Notes: generated by a model from the sequence alone, not told the origin. A DNA stretch of 64,000 bases from Cladorhizidae sp. MBARI D1340-BT2 (GCA_028752905.1 JAQNBH010000011.1:33752017-33816016); one strand, 5' to 3'; counted from the stretch's first letter, positions 43,730-55,819 are shown. Translations and numbers: made by a program.

Positions 43730-44100
43730 TATTATACCTTTGACTATCCCTATCCCCTGAAATTCTTTGATCCATTTATTATCAAAATGGCTCTGGATAA
43801 CGTGCTCAGAAGTTTCACGTGAGTGCCGCACCTCCAATCGAAACAAGGTCAAAGGTTGTTTGGCAAACCCGATCTGAAGTTTTTCTCTGCTAGAAAGTGT
43901 CCTGTTTTTGTTGCTTTACGAGTGTTAAAGGACTAAACTGAACAAGCTTGAGACTGCAGTGGCCATCTAAGCGAGTGGAAGCGCAAGGTGCGCGTAGCTG
44001 TAAATTCCGGGACATTTCCTTCCGGGACAAGGACACCACCGGGACAAGGCTCAAAATTCCGGGACTGTCCCGGCCATTCCGGGACGGTTGGCAACTCTGA

Positions 44101-44333
44101 ACTTGTCCTCATTATGCCAGCCTCAAATTCCACATCCAAGAGGTCCTTCCATGCTCTTCGTAGTGAAGACCTACCTAAGAAACACCATGGGTCAAGAGAG
44201 GCTAAACAACCTCATTGTTTTGCATGCTCATAAGGATATTACTGATAAGCTAGACTTAGCTAGCATTGCAAATGAATTTGTTGGTGACTCTGAACATAGA
44301 CTTGGTACTTTTCAAATTTTTGGTTTACATTAG
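44101..44333 (+). pseudogene. hAT C-terminal dimerisation domain fragment
   Basis: Two overlapping plus frames read MPASNSTSKRSFHALR, then KTYLRNTMGQERLNNLIVLH and ASIANEFVGDSEHRLGTF with a TAG at 44331. This is the hAT dimerisation region of a TTF/ZMYM-like hAT protein, distinct in orientation from the inner element. One frameshift. It belongs to the outer insertion. Confidence 0.75.
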
Positions 44334-45063
44334 CATAAATAATTATCACATGTAGTCAAACAAAAAATGTCCAAAAACAATTGTGAATGATCATCATAGT
44401 GAAGAGAATGATCAAGAAAATGACTGCAGCTAGAGGCTAGCTGCAAAGGCAAGTGCAAATGAGCTACAGGGTTAATAGCTGTCAAGAAAGGATGATGGCA
44501 TTTCATTCTGACATAGTTACTCAATTAATGAACATGCTCTAGATGTGGAGATATGATATTCATTATTTATTAAGCTACCTCAGAATCTCGTTATCTCTTA
44601 GAAATAGGATAACATAATTTACAATAACTGGACATTTGTAAGTAATACCAGCTCCTTTGAATAGGCTACTGCCTGGAATAGGCTACAGCCTGGTATGATA
44701 TAATGGTAATAGTAACATCAAACACTATTTCCTGGCAAATCAGAATTGGCTAGTCAACATGAAGAATCACCGTGTTCATTAATTAAATGTTGATCATGGT
44801 GACTTTGTTTAGACTATATAGTTGTGGTTCTCAGATAGTTCACCTATCTCATATGTCCTCTTGGGGGTCAGGGGCTAGTCAGGGCTTATACTAGGAGGGA
44901 GATCCCTGACACTGCAAAACAATAAAACGAATACGATAGCACTTCATATTTCCATTTCCTGTTCCTGTTCCTGTAACACATGTTTCCTTGGCACACTGTC
45001 TAGCAGGCATGGGCGTGGTTTCAATGGCCTTACCAATGCAGCCGAGCTTCCTCCTCCCCTGTT

Positions 45064-47030
45064 ATTGCCCTTGGTTGCGGTTAGGCCAGTGCAGGATAGA
45101 AAAGGCAAGTAGATAGAAAGGGCAAGTAGTTAATTTTTTTATTAATGATTGGAAATTTTTATAGAGAGAACTCTGCACTCGACGGCTGGAGGATCTGTTG
45201 AAACTGTGAATGCTTCAAATTCTTGGATTGTCGGGCATACTTGCCCGCACACCTCAGAGTCGTCTCGTGGATTCTGTTTTTCACTCCACGCTTGCAGTCG
45301 TAGTTGCCCTGAGCTGTTCATGTCTCCCTCCAGAATCTCTTGTGTTTCTTCCCAAAGTAAATACACACACACACACAAAGAGAATAGCCACTTGACTTGT
45401 GTGTTAAGTCACAGAGGGATGTCTTCCTTTGGTCTGTAGGGTCTGACGGGGAAAGTGAATCTTGCCAAGTTTAATAAATGACTGGAACAATGGGGTTAAG
45501 ATTGGAATGAGCCAAACGTAGTATGGCTCAAGTTATATGATGCAGCTTTCGATTTTTGCCCAAAGGAACTCGGCCTTGCAAAGTATATTCCAAGTGGACA
45601 GTTTTGGGGTAGTGTTCCTCATTCGTGTTTCAAACATTCTGTGCTCCACCACTTTCTTCAAAGATCCAGAAGACAGGCGATGATCACAAAACTCAGACTG
45701 GTCATCTTTTTCAGTTGCCCTTGTTGGTCACGCCCAGCTCACTAAACTGGAACTCACTCACCTGGTTCACTTGCATATACCTGTACATTACATAATAATA
45801 ACAACAACAATAACAACAATATAACAATAACACCAATAATAACAATAACAACAACAAACCTACAAGAAGCACCATAAATCCAAGATCAACAAGGGGTAAG
45901 TGAAGTGGTGCCTGGTTCTTTACCTCTTGTAGGAGTCATGGGAATGCAGTGAACATTGCGCTTGCATCTATGGTCGCGGAGAAATGCAGTCATACAGTGC
46001 ACACTAGCCTGGATGAGAACCAAGCTATCCCTCACTCTAAGACATAGTCTTGCAGGCCAGCACCTTTGATCAGTGTTAACAGTTCAGAGGTCAGAGAGTT
46101 GCCATGCAAGCAGGTGGCGGTGCATTCAGGCAATGCAAGATCAAGCCTGAACAATAATTAACTCGGATGTTCTTACCCACGTGTGCATGGAAGTGATTCC
46201 TTGTCATAGCATGAAGTGTCTTGTGATGGAGGCATTACCGCTTGCTACAGCTACCATGATACTCTGTAAGTGCTGAGAGCAGTTGTGTAGCCTACACCTA
46301 CTATGTCCTTGTGCACCTCAATACAACGAGTTTCTATTTACAGTCAATCAACAACAAAAGTTATGACCGAGTTCAGAAGTACCTAGTCTAGTAATCCCTC
46401 CTGTTGGCACTTCATAGCACGGAAGCAGCATTCTCCCGTGCTAAATCCACAGAAGTTCTCTGCATCAGGTGTTGAAGTGATCCGGGCTCATCTGTGACTG
46501 TGTGTAGCCAACAACCCATGTCCTTGATGAAGGCTAATGTCTTGTGGCCCAAAACATCTCTAGTCTCGACAGCATGGGGGAGAATAAATAGGCGAGTTGA
46601 GATGATTGTTCTTTTGCTGCCTTCAAATCCTTAGCCTTCCAAAGACAGCACCAGGATTTAAAATGCAAGCCTTTGATTAGATGGTGCAAAGGTGGGCAGG
46701 CGACACTCCATACAAGGAACCTTCGCAGTGGGACAATGGATATTTCATCCATTGTTTTCCATCAGATATCAGCAAACTAGATAGTTCTAAATGCAAACAC
46801 CAGAGTGCAATATATAATGTCGTTCGGTCAGAAAGACTTCTCTGAGTCTTCCGTCTCCTGCAGCTAAGGCCATGTGTACCAAGAGTACCAACATCAGTAC
46901 CATAATGTACATACCTGGGTAAAACCGTAGGCTAAAACAATATATGTATATATCAGATCTTCCACTGAGTTGGGTTAAAATAAATAGGTTTTACCTGGGT
47001 AAAATGTGAACACTGATTTCACTGCACAAA
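45064..47030. other. Conserved C-block intergenic DNA, unit 2
   Basis: Diverged homologue of 18664-20840 with several deletions, for example loss of the segment matching 20500-20690. It contains the CAA-type microsatellite (45792-45858) and a shortened counterpart (46534-46752) of the 122-codon frame. No gene recognised. Confidence 0.65.
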
Positions 47031-47046
47031 AAACTCTGTAATATCT

Positions 47047-47880
47047 GTGTACCCTGTCTTTCCTGTGGACGGAGATCAACTGGTTTTGTTTGTTGATTTC
47101 ACTCACTTCTTCTTTCAACGTGATTGTTGTGAATATGACATCCTTGTCACCAAAGAAAAGTGGCTCGAGGAATTTAATTCCAAAGAAGGCACCAAAACCT
47201 TCAAGTTCTTGGCCGACGGGAAGACTCTCTTCTGCAAGGTCTGTGAAGGCTTACGGAAATGTGGTTAAGAAGAGCCAGATCAGGCAAGATGTTGGGTCCA
47301 AGACACACGAGAAGAACCGTCAATTGAAGCGGAAAAGAAATGTGATCCAGGCACAACTTGAGGATTGTTTCACCACGACACCGAAGAAATCAAGGGCTGC
47401 AATTGTTAGAAAAGAAGCCTTCCTCGCCGCTAGCATTCCATGGATGAAGTTGGACGTGCCCAATTCCGCGGATTCTTGCAGTCAAACATCGGGATCTCCA
47501 TGCCAGACAGAACCACCCTAGAGAAGAAGTACTTGGGTGAGTGCTACCAGGATGCCATTTGCGAGATTCAGGACTGTTTGGGAGACAAACCGATTTGGGT
47601 GGGCGTTGATGAAACGACGGATGCCATGGGCCGCTACGTGGCAAATGTTTTGATCGGTAGGCTCGACAACGAGAAGAACCATGCTTGAAAAAACCACCTA
47701 GTCAACAACACCCTCAAGTTTCTGTGGCCCAATTTTTATGCTGATCTGCTGAAGCTGCTTCTCTCCAATGCCGCAGCATACATGCTAAAATCAGGCCGGG
47801 AACTGAAGGTCTTCTACCCCACACTCCTTCACATCACTTGTCTGGCCCATGGTCTCCATCATGTCTGTGAATCATGTCTG
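47047..47880 (+). pseudogene. hAT-superfamily transposase remnant, unit 3 copy, 3'-truncated
   Basis: Best-preserved start of this family: an open frame through RDCCEYDILVTKEKWLEEFN, KTFKFLADGKTLFCKVCEGL, then a stop; shifted frames continue to 47688 with VDETTDAMGRYVANVLIG and end with [15 protein letters not shown] near 47870. There it is cut: a 13-bp CATGTCTGTGAAT duplication joins it to block B (CACTTCCCGATGC). The C-terminus, the 22-bp minisatellite and the rest of block A are deleted. Confidence 0.8.
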
Positions 47881-48850
47881 TGAATCACTTCCCGATGCTG
47901 CTATTGCAGTATATAGTGCCAACCCAGACAGACAAGACAATATTCCAGTTTCCATCTCATTCGTCTGTCGTACTTTTATCCATGAGGGAGAATGCAGGTG
48001 AGGAAGAGACACTGGCAACCATTGGTACTCTCAAGCCAGATACTCTTTACACGTGCATTCACACAGGAGATTAAGCTGGTCAAATGCCACACAGCCTGTT
48101 CCTGGCATATGTATATATGTACACTTCATCAGAATGTCGTGCATCTTATATGGACACATTAGCTTCACACATTTTATTTGCGTGATCAAGTGCAAGGAAA
48201 AATCATGGGAAAACAGAACAGAAGGTTCTGGAGGAGGACTTACCCAGTTCTCTCTTCCTATGTAATATGCATAGCTCAGTTCTCTCTTCCTATGTAGTAT
48301 GCATAGCTCAGTTCTCTCTTCCTATATGTAGTATGCATAGCTGCGCGCCAGTCTGGTTTGCAAGATTACAATCGGTGCCCACAACATGGCCAGTTCTAAC
48401 TGCATTTTACTTCCTTAGCAAGCTACAGGCTTGGGTTAGAATCCATACAGAGTGTCCATACATTTTTGAAAATTGGTAAGGGGACCAAATACCACGTGAC
48501 TGGTTGTGGACATGATATATGTAAAAGGGTTGCTTGTGATGGCTTATGTTAATGTTGTATCAATTGGAACTTTGTTACACACAAAACCATCAACACACCA
48601 TGATTGGGGTACATCCAAGAATAAAGAAAGGTAATTTGCCAGACCCGGAGGTTAAGTGTTGCTTGCGGAGGACTATTTATCCTGACATTGTCTGCGTGTA
48701 TATCGACTTACCATTTCCCCCCCCTTCTTTTAATGTCAAGGATAGCATGACATAAGGACCGTGCCAACTAGCTGGAGAGCTAATAGCAAAGGTGGCTCAG
48801 AACATAAAGCAGTGTCTATGGCAATAGCATGAGAGGAGAAACACACTATA
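47880..48850. other. Block B of unit 3, truncated, no gene recognised
   Basis: Corresponds to 26863-27786. The short duplication CTCAGTTCTCTCTTCCTAT is present three times (48246-48340). A 66-codon frame (47874-48074) ending LKPDTLYTCIHTGD is not supported in the other units. Confidence 0.55.
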
Positions 48851-49534
48851 TATGTTCCATCCAATCTATGAATCTGCCCAATCTATAGACTGTGCAGCAC
48901 AATCTATGAATTCATAGATTGTGCTGCACAACCTATGAATGCCCTGCCAATCAATAGACTTCAAAACATGGTAGCATATTAACACTCTTTGCAACAGATT
49001 CATAGATTGGATGGAACATATCCACCAGTACTTATTATCGACTAGTTATACTGAGCGAGTGTGCAAGCCAAATATCCAAACCCACCCACACAATATGGGA
49101 TAGTCGTTGGGAATTTACAAAGCCCACGCTACTCCCACGAAAAGAGAAGAAGGGAGAAGAGAGGCAAGTTTCTCTACATTTGGGGACTATAGCAGTTGTG
49201 CGAGTGTTCGTGGGTATTACCAACTGTGCATTATATCTTTTTTGACAGAACAATATTCTTCAAATATCTTTTTTGCTCTAGCTATACTTGCCATGTCACT
49301 TAGTTCTTTATCTGCCTAGTCCATGTGGAAATTTTTCTCAGTACAGTACATGTATATATCACTTTTTTCTACATCATTACACTCACAGTTGCAAAGGGTG
49401 TTAATATGCTACCATGTTTTGAAGTGTATTGTCTGGCAGGCAATAAATTGGCATTCATAGATTGTGCAGTACAATCTATAGATTGGATGCCAATCTATAT
49501 ATAATTGGGCAGATTCATAGATTGGATGGAACAT
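48851..49534. mobile_element. TIR element (MITE-like), unit 3 copy
   Basis: Perfect 32-bp terminal inverted repeats beginning TATGTTCCATCCAATCTATG, flanked by TA. Orthologous to 27787-28460 and absent from unit 1. An internal copy of the terminal repeat is at about 48994-49020. Confidence 0.88.
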
Positions 49535-50255
49535 ATACATCGAGACTTTTACACTACTAGATATATTCATAGAGAGAGTGTTTTTTTTAAACGCTCTAGG
49601 AAGCTAACCGGGCTACAATCTCATGGGTTGAGTTCCACAATTACCATTACTCCTATGTTGAGATAGTTTTCTCGGTGTCAAGCTCTTGTATACACCATAT
49701 ACATGTAGTGGGAAGTTTTTTAGGAGTTTAATATTCAAGTTAAAAAATCGAATCCATTAATTCGCATGACCAAGAGTAGCAGAGCATTGTGTGGCTTCCT
49801 CTCACAACCCATAGGTATCTAACCCCCTCCCTCCAAATTCCTCTGTTAGTCACCCTGGAAATACTTACATACTATCCCACTCTACAGACAGGGTTTCATT
49901 TAGAAAATTGTCCAAGGGGGGGCAACTGGAGGAATCTTAAGGGGGTGCATGATGTCAAGCACTTAACAACATCAATAAGAACAATTTCCAAGGGGGGGGG
50001 GGCAAAAAAAGTTCCAAGAGGATATAGCCCCCCCCCCCCCCCCCCCTAAATGAAACCCTGACAGTATATAAGAGCTCTTTGTTAATCAAGAAGTCCAACC
50101 AACAGAAAATAGTTTCCATCCCCTGCAATGAATGAGCTACATGTTGTTTCTGGGTTTTTAATTTTTTTTTGCATCTAAGGAGCACCTGTTATCCAATAAT
50201 AACATGTTAATTTATCGCTAAATAATAAAAATATATATATATATATGAATGTTAG
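49535..50255. other. End of block B, unit 3, no gene recognised
   Basis: A single copy of the 236-bp segment (49552-49765), a G-run (49992-50002) and a 19-C run (50028-50046), then an AT tract. No gene. Confidence 0.6.
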
Positions 50256-50521
50256 TGTCTGTGTGTGTGTTTAGACTCGGCCACCATTGGGCCTACCAAC
50301 ACATGTCTGTGTGTTATAGACTCGGCCACCATTGGGCCTACCTACACATGTCTGTGTGTGTTATAGACTCGGCCACCATTGGGCCTACCCACACATGTCT
50401 GTGTGTGTTATAGACTCAGCCACCATTGGGCCTACCCACACATGTCTGTGTGTTATAGACTCGGCCACCATTGGGCCTACCCACACATGTCTGTGTGTGT
50501 TATAGACTCGGCCACCATTGG
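50256..50521. repeat. 47-bp minisatellite, six copies before the hAT insertion
   Basis: Units of GTCTGTGTGTGTTATAGACT-CGGCCACCATTGGGCCTACC-CACACAT, 45-49 bp each. Unit 1 has one copy and unit 2 has two. The hAT at 50522 is inserted in the sixth copy; the array resumes at 57026. Confidence 0.92.
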
Positions 50522-50863
50522 CAGACTTACCAACCTGTGAACATTCATTGGCAGGACAAAATCTAGCATTTTGCAGGATCTTGCCAGGACCACAACATGG
50601 CCAGGTGAAAGTGGCCGTGGGTCTCAAAAATTTAAGGTAATGTTGTTCCCTCTACACACTCAGCTCACCCTCCACATCAATCTTGTGGAGAGAGGAGCTA
50701 CTTAATGCGCCTCTGCAACCCCCCACCTAACAGTGTAGTTCTTCAATAATATTATGAATATTGAAATCAATGAATCAGAGTCTCAGATGCATGATTGTGA
50801 GGTAGAGATAATGATATGATTATTATGCTATATACTTGTAGTTATGAGGTTGTCTGTAGCTTT

Positions 50864-51660
50864 TCATGGTGGCTGATTTAGCATGCTGTCATTAATTAGA
50901 TGTGCATTTGAATAGCATGGCTTATCATTATTTATTTTAACACTCAGCAGGTCACACACTGTGGATGGATCCAACTGCCGTCGTTCTTCCGTCTTGATCT
51001 TTCTCACCATGCTAAAAAGGTGTTCTGGTTCTGCATTGGAATGATGAAGTACGAGGTGCAAAACTGGACAAGACCCCAAAACGAAATAGTTCCAAATCCA
51101 AGATTGAATGAACTTTCGCCATCACAGACCAGAAGTTATCTATTGCTCCAGCATCAAATGTAGGAAGTTGGTCCAAGGGTGAAGCACGAAAATCACGAAA
51201 TTCCATACTCAAAGTGTCCAATTCATCAGGAGAGAAGGATGTAAAGCGCTTTGCCAATTCAACAATGCCATTTAAAGATGTCTTATCTCTATTTCTAGGA
51301 TCAAGAAAAGCAAGTTGAAGCAGACAGTCATCGTTAAATAGAAATCTAGCTAACATTTTTGAAACAATGGTTACATAGAAAGTGCACACACATTTTAAAA
51401 AAAGGTTTCTCAAGAGCAGTTCCCACCAACTCTTCGAGATCACCACACCACAATAAACGGGTAGATGTGCCAATACCTAGCTCATCATTACTAAGCTGGA
51501 TATTGCGATCATTGATCATTACCACCATCATACAAAAGGGTGAGAGGAGAACAACAACAAGATTGAATGACTTCGTCATTAAGCGTTGGAGCTAGTGCAA
51601 TTTCACTATGGCTGTAGTTTTTGTCCTACCAGATGCAAATTGCTGAGCGATTTTGCTGTC
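50864..51660 (-). pseudogene. hAT transposase, C-terminal half
   Basis: Read from 51660 down: DSKIAQQFASGRTKT, then after a frameshift a shortened core, LLQLAFLDPRNRDKTSLN, FSPDELDTLSMEFRDFRASP and the dimerisation region VLHHSNAEPEHLFSMVRKIK with DPSTVCDLLSVKINN. The start is contiguous with the other half across the retrotransposon: the codons for MFPDSKIAQQF are split by the insertion at 51662/55980. The central RNase-H-like segment is largely missing (deletion and frameshift near 51590). Confidence 0.78.
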
Positions 51661-51662
51661 TG

Positions 51663-51806
51663 TGTGGCGGTTGATGTTTCATGTTTTCCGCGCCTTTATT
51701 TTGGGTGTGTCAAAACCAGACTTGATCCGGTGAGATTTAGATTTATTGAAAAATGTCTACTTTTGGAGCTAAGACAAACGATTTTCTTCATTTAGCAACT
51801 GCTAAA
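51663..51806 (+). repeat. 5' LTR of element 3
   Basis: 144 bp, TGTGGCGGTTGATG to ACTGCTAAA. It lacks about 16 bp (around TCTCTTGTGAAATACTAC) present in the 3' LTR. Confidence 0.88.
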
Positions 51807-52546
51807 GTGGTGACCCCGACGGGATCATCGTTTCTTGTGATTATGGATCCTCCAGCATCTGCCGTACCCGTTGCTGCGGTAGCAGTCAAGCTTCCAATAT
51901 TTCACCCTATCGACCCTGAATTGTGGTTCGTCCAGTGCGAGGCCCAGTTTGGGATTAAGAATGCTACAGTAGACCAAATGAAGTACTACTATGTGGTGGC
52001 AGCATTGGATGCAGTCGTCCAGCGACGCATTAAGTCGACACTTATGTGGCTGACAAATTCGAAAACTTGATGCAAGTCCTTTTAGCCACCTACGGGCTTT
52101 CAGATGAACAGAAAGCAGACAAAGTTTTGGACGCTGGTTCTCTGGGTGACATGAAACCTTCCGACATGTTGGCTTTCATGCGTGGTCTGGAAGGAACAGC
52201 CCTTTTTAAGCAGGTGTGGTTTCGTACATTCCCCATTGAGCTACGGAAACAAGTGGCAAGTACAGGTCTAACTGCCCTTGATGATATTGCGAAGAGAGCA
52301 GACCACATTCAGGAGTGTCTCAAGCTTGAGCAACTAGCTGCTGTAGGTACGTCCTTGAAAAGTTCATCGACTTCTCATAGTCATCAACGGGGAACCCAAC
52401 CTCGAGTGCATGGAGCCAACAGAGGAAAGCGACAAGTGGTCTTCGCGAAGTTGTGTGCCTACCATGCAAAAGTTGGAGCTAAAGCACACAAGTGTGTATA
52501 TACCACCCTGCTCCTGGAACGATTCTGTTGCAGCCATCAATGTTGA
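51753..52546 (+). pseudogene. Gag, element 3 (two overlapping frames)
   Basis: The first frame (51753-52070) gives KLPIFHPIDPELWFVQCEAQ, the start of a capsid domain; the second (52046-52546) continues with LMQVLLATYGLSDEQKADK and LAFMRGLEGTALFKQVWFRT and ends near CAYHAKVGAKAHKC, a variant zinc knuckle. A one-base frameshift near 52050 splits it. The first Met lies inside the 5' LTR, common in small gypsy elements. Confidence 0.8.
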
Positions 52547-52591
52547 TGTATCGGGAGACGAGGAGGAGAATGAAGTAGCCTGAGGAGGAGA

Positions 52592-52801
52592 ATGAAGGCC
52601 TCGGTAGTAAGTCCTTCTAGAAACTATGTACTACATGTTTGGGACCGTGCTTCCGGTTGTAAATTTTTGGTAGACTCGGGGGCACAAGTCAGTGCTTCTG
52701 GCAATGATAAACATACGCCCCCTAAGGGTCCTGCCCTTCAGGCTGTGAATGGATCATCCATCCGTACTTTTGGAATGCGTACACTACTGTACCCATTTTA
52801 A
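52592..52801 (+). pseudogene. Protease fragment, element 3
   Basis: GCKFLVDSGAQVSASG contains the D-S-G active site of a retroviral-type aspartic protease. The second half ([23 protein letters not shown]) continues in frame 1 after a frameshift near 52797. Confidence 0.75.
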
Positions 52802-52872
52802 TCGGTGACAAGCGCTTCACTTGGGATTTTGTCGTTGCAGAGGTTAGCCAACCATTACTTGGAGCTGATTTC

Positions 52873-55215
52873 TTGTGCACCAATGGTCTTATGGTTGACC
52901 TTAGCGGTCATAGGCTAATTGACACGGCGACATATGCCATCACTCCCCTCTCTAGAGCTGCCCAGATTGGCCCTCGCATCAGCACTGTGGCGGTAAACGC
53001 GCATAATGCATTTGCTCATTTACTGGCAGAGTTTCCTTCAATTACTACACCAAATTTTTCCTCAAAGAGGGTGAAACATGGAGTTGAACATTTTGTGCAA
53101 ACACAAGGACCTCCAATCTGTGCCAGGGCAAGGCATTTACCACCAGATAAACTCAGACTAGCTAAGGAAGAATTTGCCAAGTTGGAAACTCTGGGTATAA
53201 TTCGTCGTTCCAATAGCCCATGGTCCTCGCCGCTCCATATGGTGCCAAAGGGCACAGGTTGGAGGCCTTGTGGTGATTATCGGCATCTTAACAATGTGAC
53301 CACTCCTGACAAGTACCCTGTTCCTCACATTCAGGATTTTGCAGCCAATTTGGCAGGAGCAAAGTTTTTCTCTAAGATCGATTTGGTCAGGGGATATCAT
53401 CAGGTTCCCATTAACAAAGATGATATACCAAAAACGGCAATTATCACCCCATTTGGACTTTTTCAATATACAAGAATGCCATTTGGCCTCACTAACGCAG
53501 CCCAATCCTTTCAACGCCTCATGCATACAGTCTGTCAAGGCCTGGACTTCATTTTTGTTTATTTGGATGATATTTTGGTGGCCAGTCGCACCAAGGCAGA
53601 GCATGCTGAGCATCTACGTTTGATTTTTACAAGACTACAGGCTCACGGTTTGGTCATTAATCGTTCCAAATGCATTTTTGGAGTAACTGCAATTAATTTT
53701 CTGGGCCACCATGTCGACTAATATGATGCGTCCCCATTGCCAGAAAAGGTGAAGGCCATTTTGGATTTCCCGCAACCCAAGACAGTTAAAGGCATGCAGG
53801 AGTTTTTGGGAATGATAAATTTTTATCATCGTTTTGTTCCCAAGGCAGCAGCAATCATGCAACCTCTTTTTGCGTGTACAAAAGGAATGGCAAAGATGAT
53901 GGAATGGTCCAAGGACATGGTGGCTGCTTTTTCAGGGGCCAAACAGGCTTTGGCAGCTGCCACACTGCTAGTCCATCCTCGTACGACAGCTCCAACTTCC
54001 ATTACCGTGGATGCCTCAAACATAGCAGTGGGGGGAGTTTTGGTAAGGCTATTAGATGGTCAGTGGAGACCAATAGCCTTTTTCAGTCGGCAACTACGCC
54101 CTCCAGAAACTAGGTACAGTGCCTTTGATCGGGAACTGCTGGCTCTATAACTCACCATTCGCCATTTCCGCTACTTTTTGGAAGGCCGTGATTTTGTAGC
54201 ATATTCAGACCACAAACCCCTTACATTTGCTTTTGCTAAGGTATCAGACCCATGGTCGCCATGCCAACAACGTCACTTAGCCTACATTTCTGAGTTCACA
54301 ACCAATGTGCGGCACATTGCTGGCAAAGATAATCACATGGCAGATGCTCTTTCTCGTGCGATCGTCAATGCTGTTAGTTCCACTGAGCTTGGGATTGATT
54401 TCTCAGCATTGGCAGCTGCGCAACGAGTGGGTAGTGAGATGAATGCCTACCGAACAGCTATCACCGGATTTCAGTTGGAAGATGTATGTTATGGACCCAC
54501 CCATGATTTCATGCTGTGTGACACATCTTCGGGTCAACCCCGTCCAGTGGTACCAACATCCTGGAGACGTACAGTTGTTCAAGCCATACATGATCTCTCA
54601 CACCCTTCCATATGTGCAACTCGCAAGCTTGTGGCAGCCAGATTTGTTTGGCATGGGATGTCTAAGCAAGTTGGGGAGTGGGCCAAGGCTTGTGTTGCCT
54701 GCCAACTTTCCAAGGTCCAAAGACATGTGAAGGCCCCCTTGCAAACCTTTAAGGTCCCTCACAGACGGTTTGATCACATTCACGTTGACTTAGTGGGACC
54801 TCTCCCGCCATCTCAAGGTTTCACATACCTGTTCACCATTGTAGATCGTTTTACTCGGTGGCCCGAAGCAATTCCTCTTGCTGACATGACAGCTCTTTCC
54901 TGTGTTCGTGCTCTCATTTCTCAGTGGATTGCAAGGTTCGGTGTGCCTGCACATATCTCCTCAGATCGAGGTGCACAATTCACCTCTAAGTTATGGACAG
55001 CTGTCGGTAAACTGCTAGGGACTCAACATCATCGCACTACTGCATACCACCCTCAAGCAAACGGATTGGTGGAACGTTTTCATCGCCATCTGAAATCAGC
55101 TTTGCGTGCAAGGCTGCAAGGCCCTAACTGGTTAGATGAGTTACCGTGGGTTTTGTTAGGCATACACACTGCTCCCAAGGAAGATTTGGACTCGTCCTCA
55201 GCGGAACTCGTTTAA
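52873..55215 (+). pseudogene. RT, RNase H and integrase, element 3 (in-frame stops)
   Basis: One reading frame with stops at 53719 (TAA), 54148 (TAA) and 55213 (TAA). [45 protein letters not shown] and the active site YLDDILVAS. RNase H: ITVDASNIAVGG, DRELLAL, YSDHKPLTFAF and HMADALSR. Integrase: HDLSHPSICATRKL and CVACQ, then HVDLVGPLPP, SSDRGAQF and LVERFHR, D35E spacing conserved. All active-site residues are present despite the stops, so decay is recent. The element copies its RNA and integrates the DNA when intact. Confidence 0.87.
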
Positions 55216-55245
55216 GGTTCTCCCCTCACAGTACCTGGTGATTTT

Positions 55246-55734
55246 GTGATCTCACCATCTGCAGCACCAAGTGCACACACCTTTCTTCCAGCACTTCGGG
55301 AGAAGGTCCAGGGTTTAGCACCAGTCCCTACCTCTCGACAGGGTTTTCACTCGTTTTCCATTCCCCCAGATCTTATCACAAGTGCTTTTATTTTTGTGCA
55401 TCAAGATGCACATCGTACACCACTGCAAAAACCATATGTTTGACCTTTCAAGGTTTTGGAGACTGGGAATAAAACCTTCAAGTTGGACATGGGTGGAAAG
55501 CAAGAAATCATCTCCATTGATCGGCTGAAACCAGCACATCTGGACATCGACTGCCCAGTGCAAGTGGCAGTCCCTCTTCGACGTGGTCGCCCACCTACCC
55601 GCCATCAACCTGATAAAGCCTCGACCTACCATGCTACACCAACTCCAGTTCAACCAATTGCACCGACAGTTGCTGCCCCAACAGTGTGTACTCGGCTTGG
55701 CCGCGAAGTTGTGCGACCACAACGTTACTCCTAA
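55246..55734 (+). pseudogene. Integrase C-terminal domain and tail, element 3
   Basis: Continues the pol frame after the TAA at 55213. PFKVLETGNKTFKLDMGGKQ and ISIDRLKPAHLD are typical of the gypsy integrase C-terminus; RLGREVVRPQRYS closes it. One further in-frame TGA at 55441. Confidence 0.78.
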
Positions 55735-55819
55735 TGAACGAACAGTTTCTTCCCACATGAACTTTTGTGTGCATTTTATTATTTTTGTTCAAGTCAGTTT
55801 CTGGGGGGGGGGGGGGTTG

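Larger units (their letters stand above)
36852..44099 (-). mobile_element. Inner hAT element with CCGGGAC-rich ends
   Basis: Left end CATACTTGCCAACTTTCC, right end complement CAGAGTTGCCAACCGTCCCG; both ends carry several TTCCGGGAC repeats (36883-36896; 43990-44090). The transposase remnant is on minus at 37020-38051. It is interrupted by a Ty3/gypsy element at 38184-43729. No clean 8-bp target duplication was found. The hAT at 50522-57025 has related ends and protein. Confidence 0.72.
36624..45063. mobile_element. 8.4-kb nested insertion splitting block C of unit 2
   Basis: Units 1 and 3 read CAGCATTATTGCCC; here CAGCATT is followed by a GT microsatellite (36628-36653) and the sequence resumes with ATTGCCC at 45064. 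The outermost layer looks like an old hAT element: a hAT C-terminal fragment on plus lies at 44101-44333. It also holds two direct copies (about 60 bp) of AAGCTACCTCAGAATCT...ACAATAACTG at 36679-36741 and 44570-44632. 44334-45063 has no recognised gene. Confidence 0.75.

Noticed and set aside
52873..55734. Recoding of stop codons (alternative genetic code) as explanation for the in-frame stops of element 3
   Set aside because: Both TAA and TGA occur, other genes in the window use them as normal stops, and nonsense mutation in a dead retrotransposon is simpler.
52090..55758. Minus-strand frames within element 3
   Set aside because: Antisense of gag and pol, with no motif of their own.
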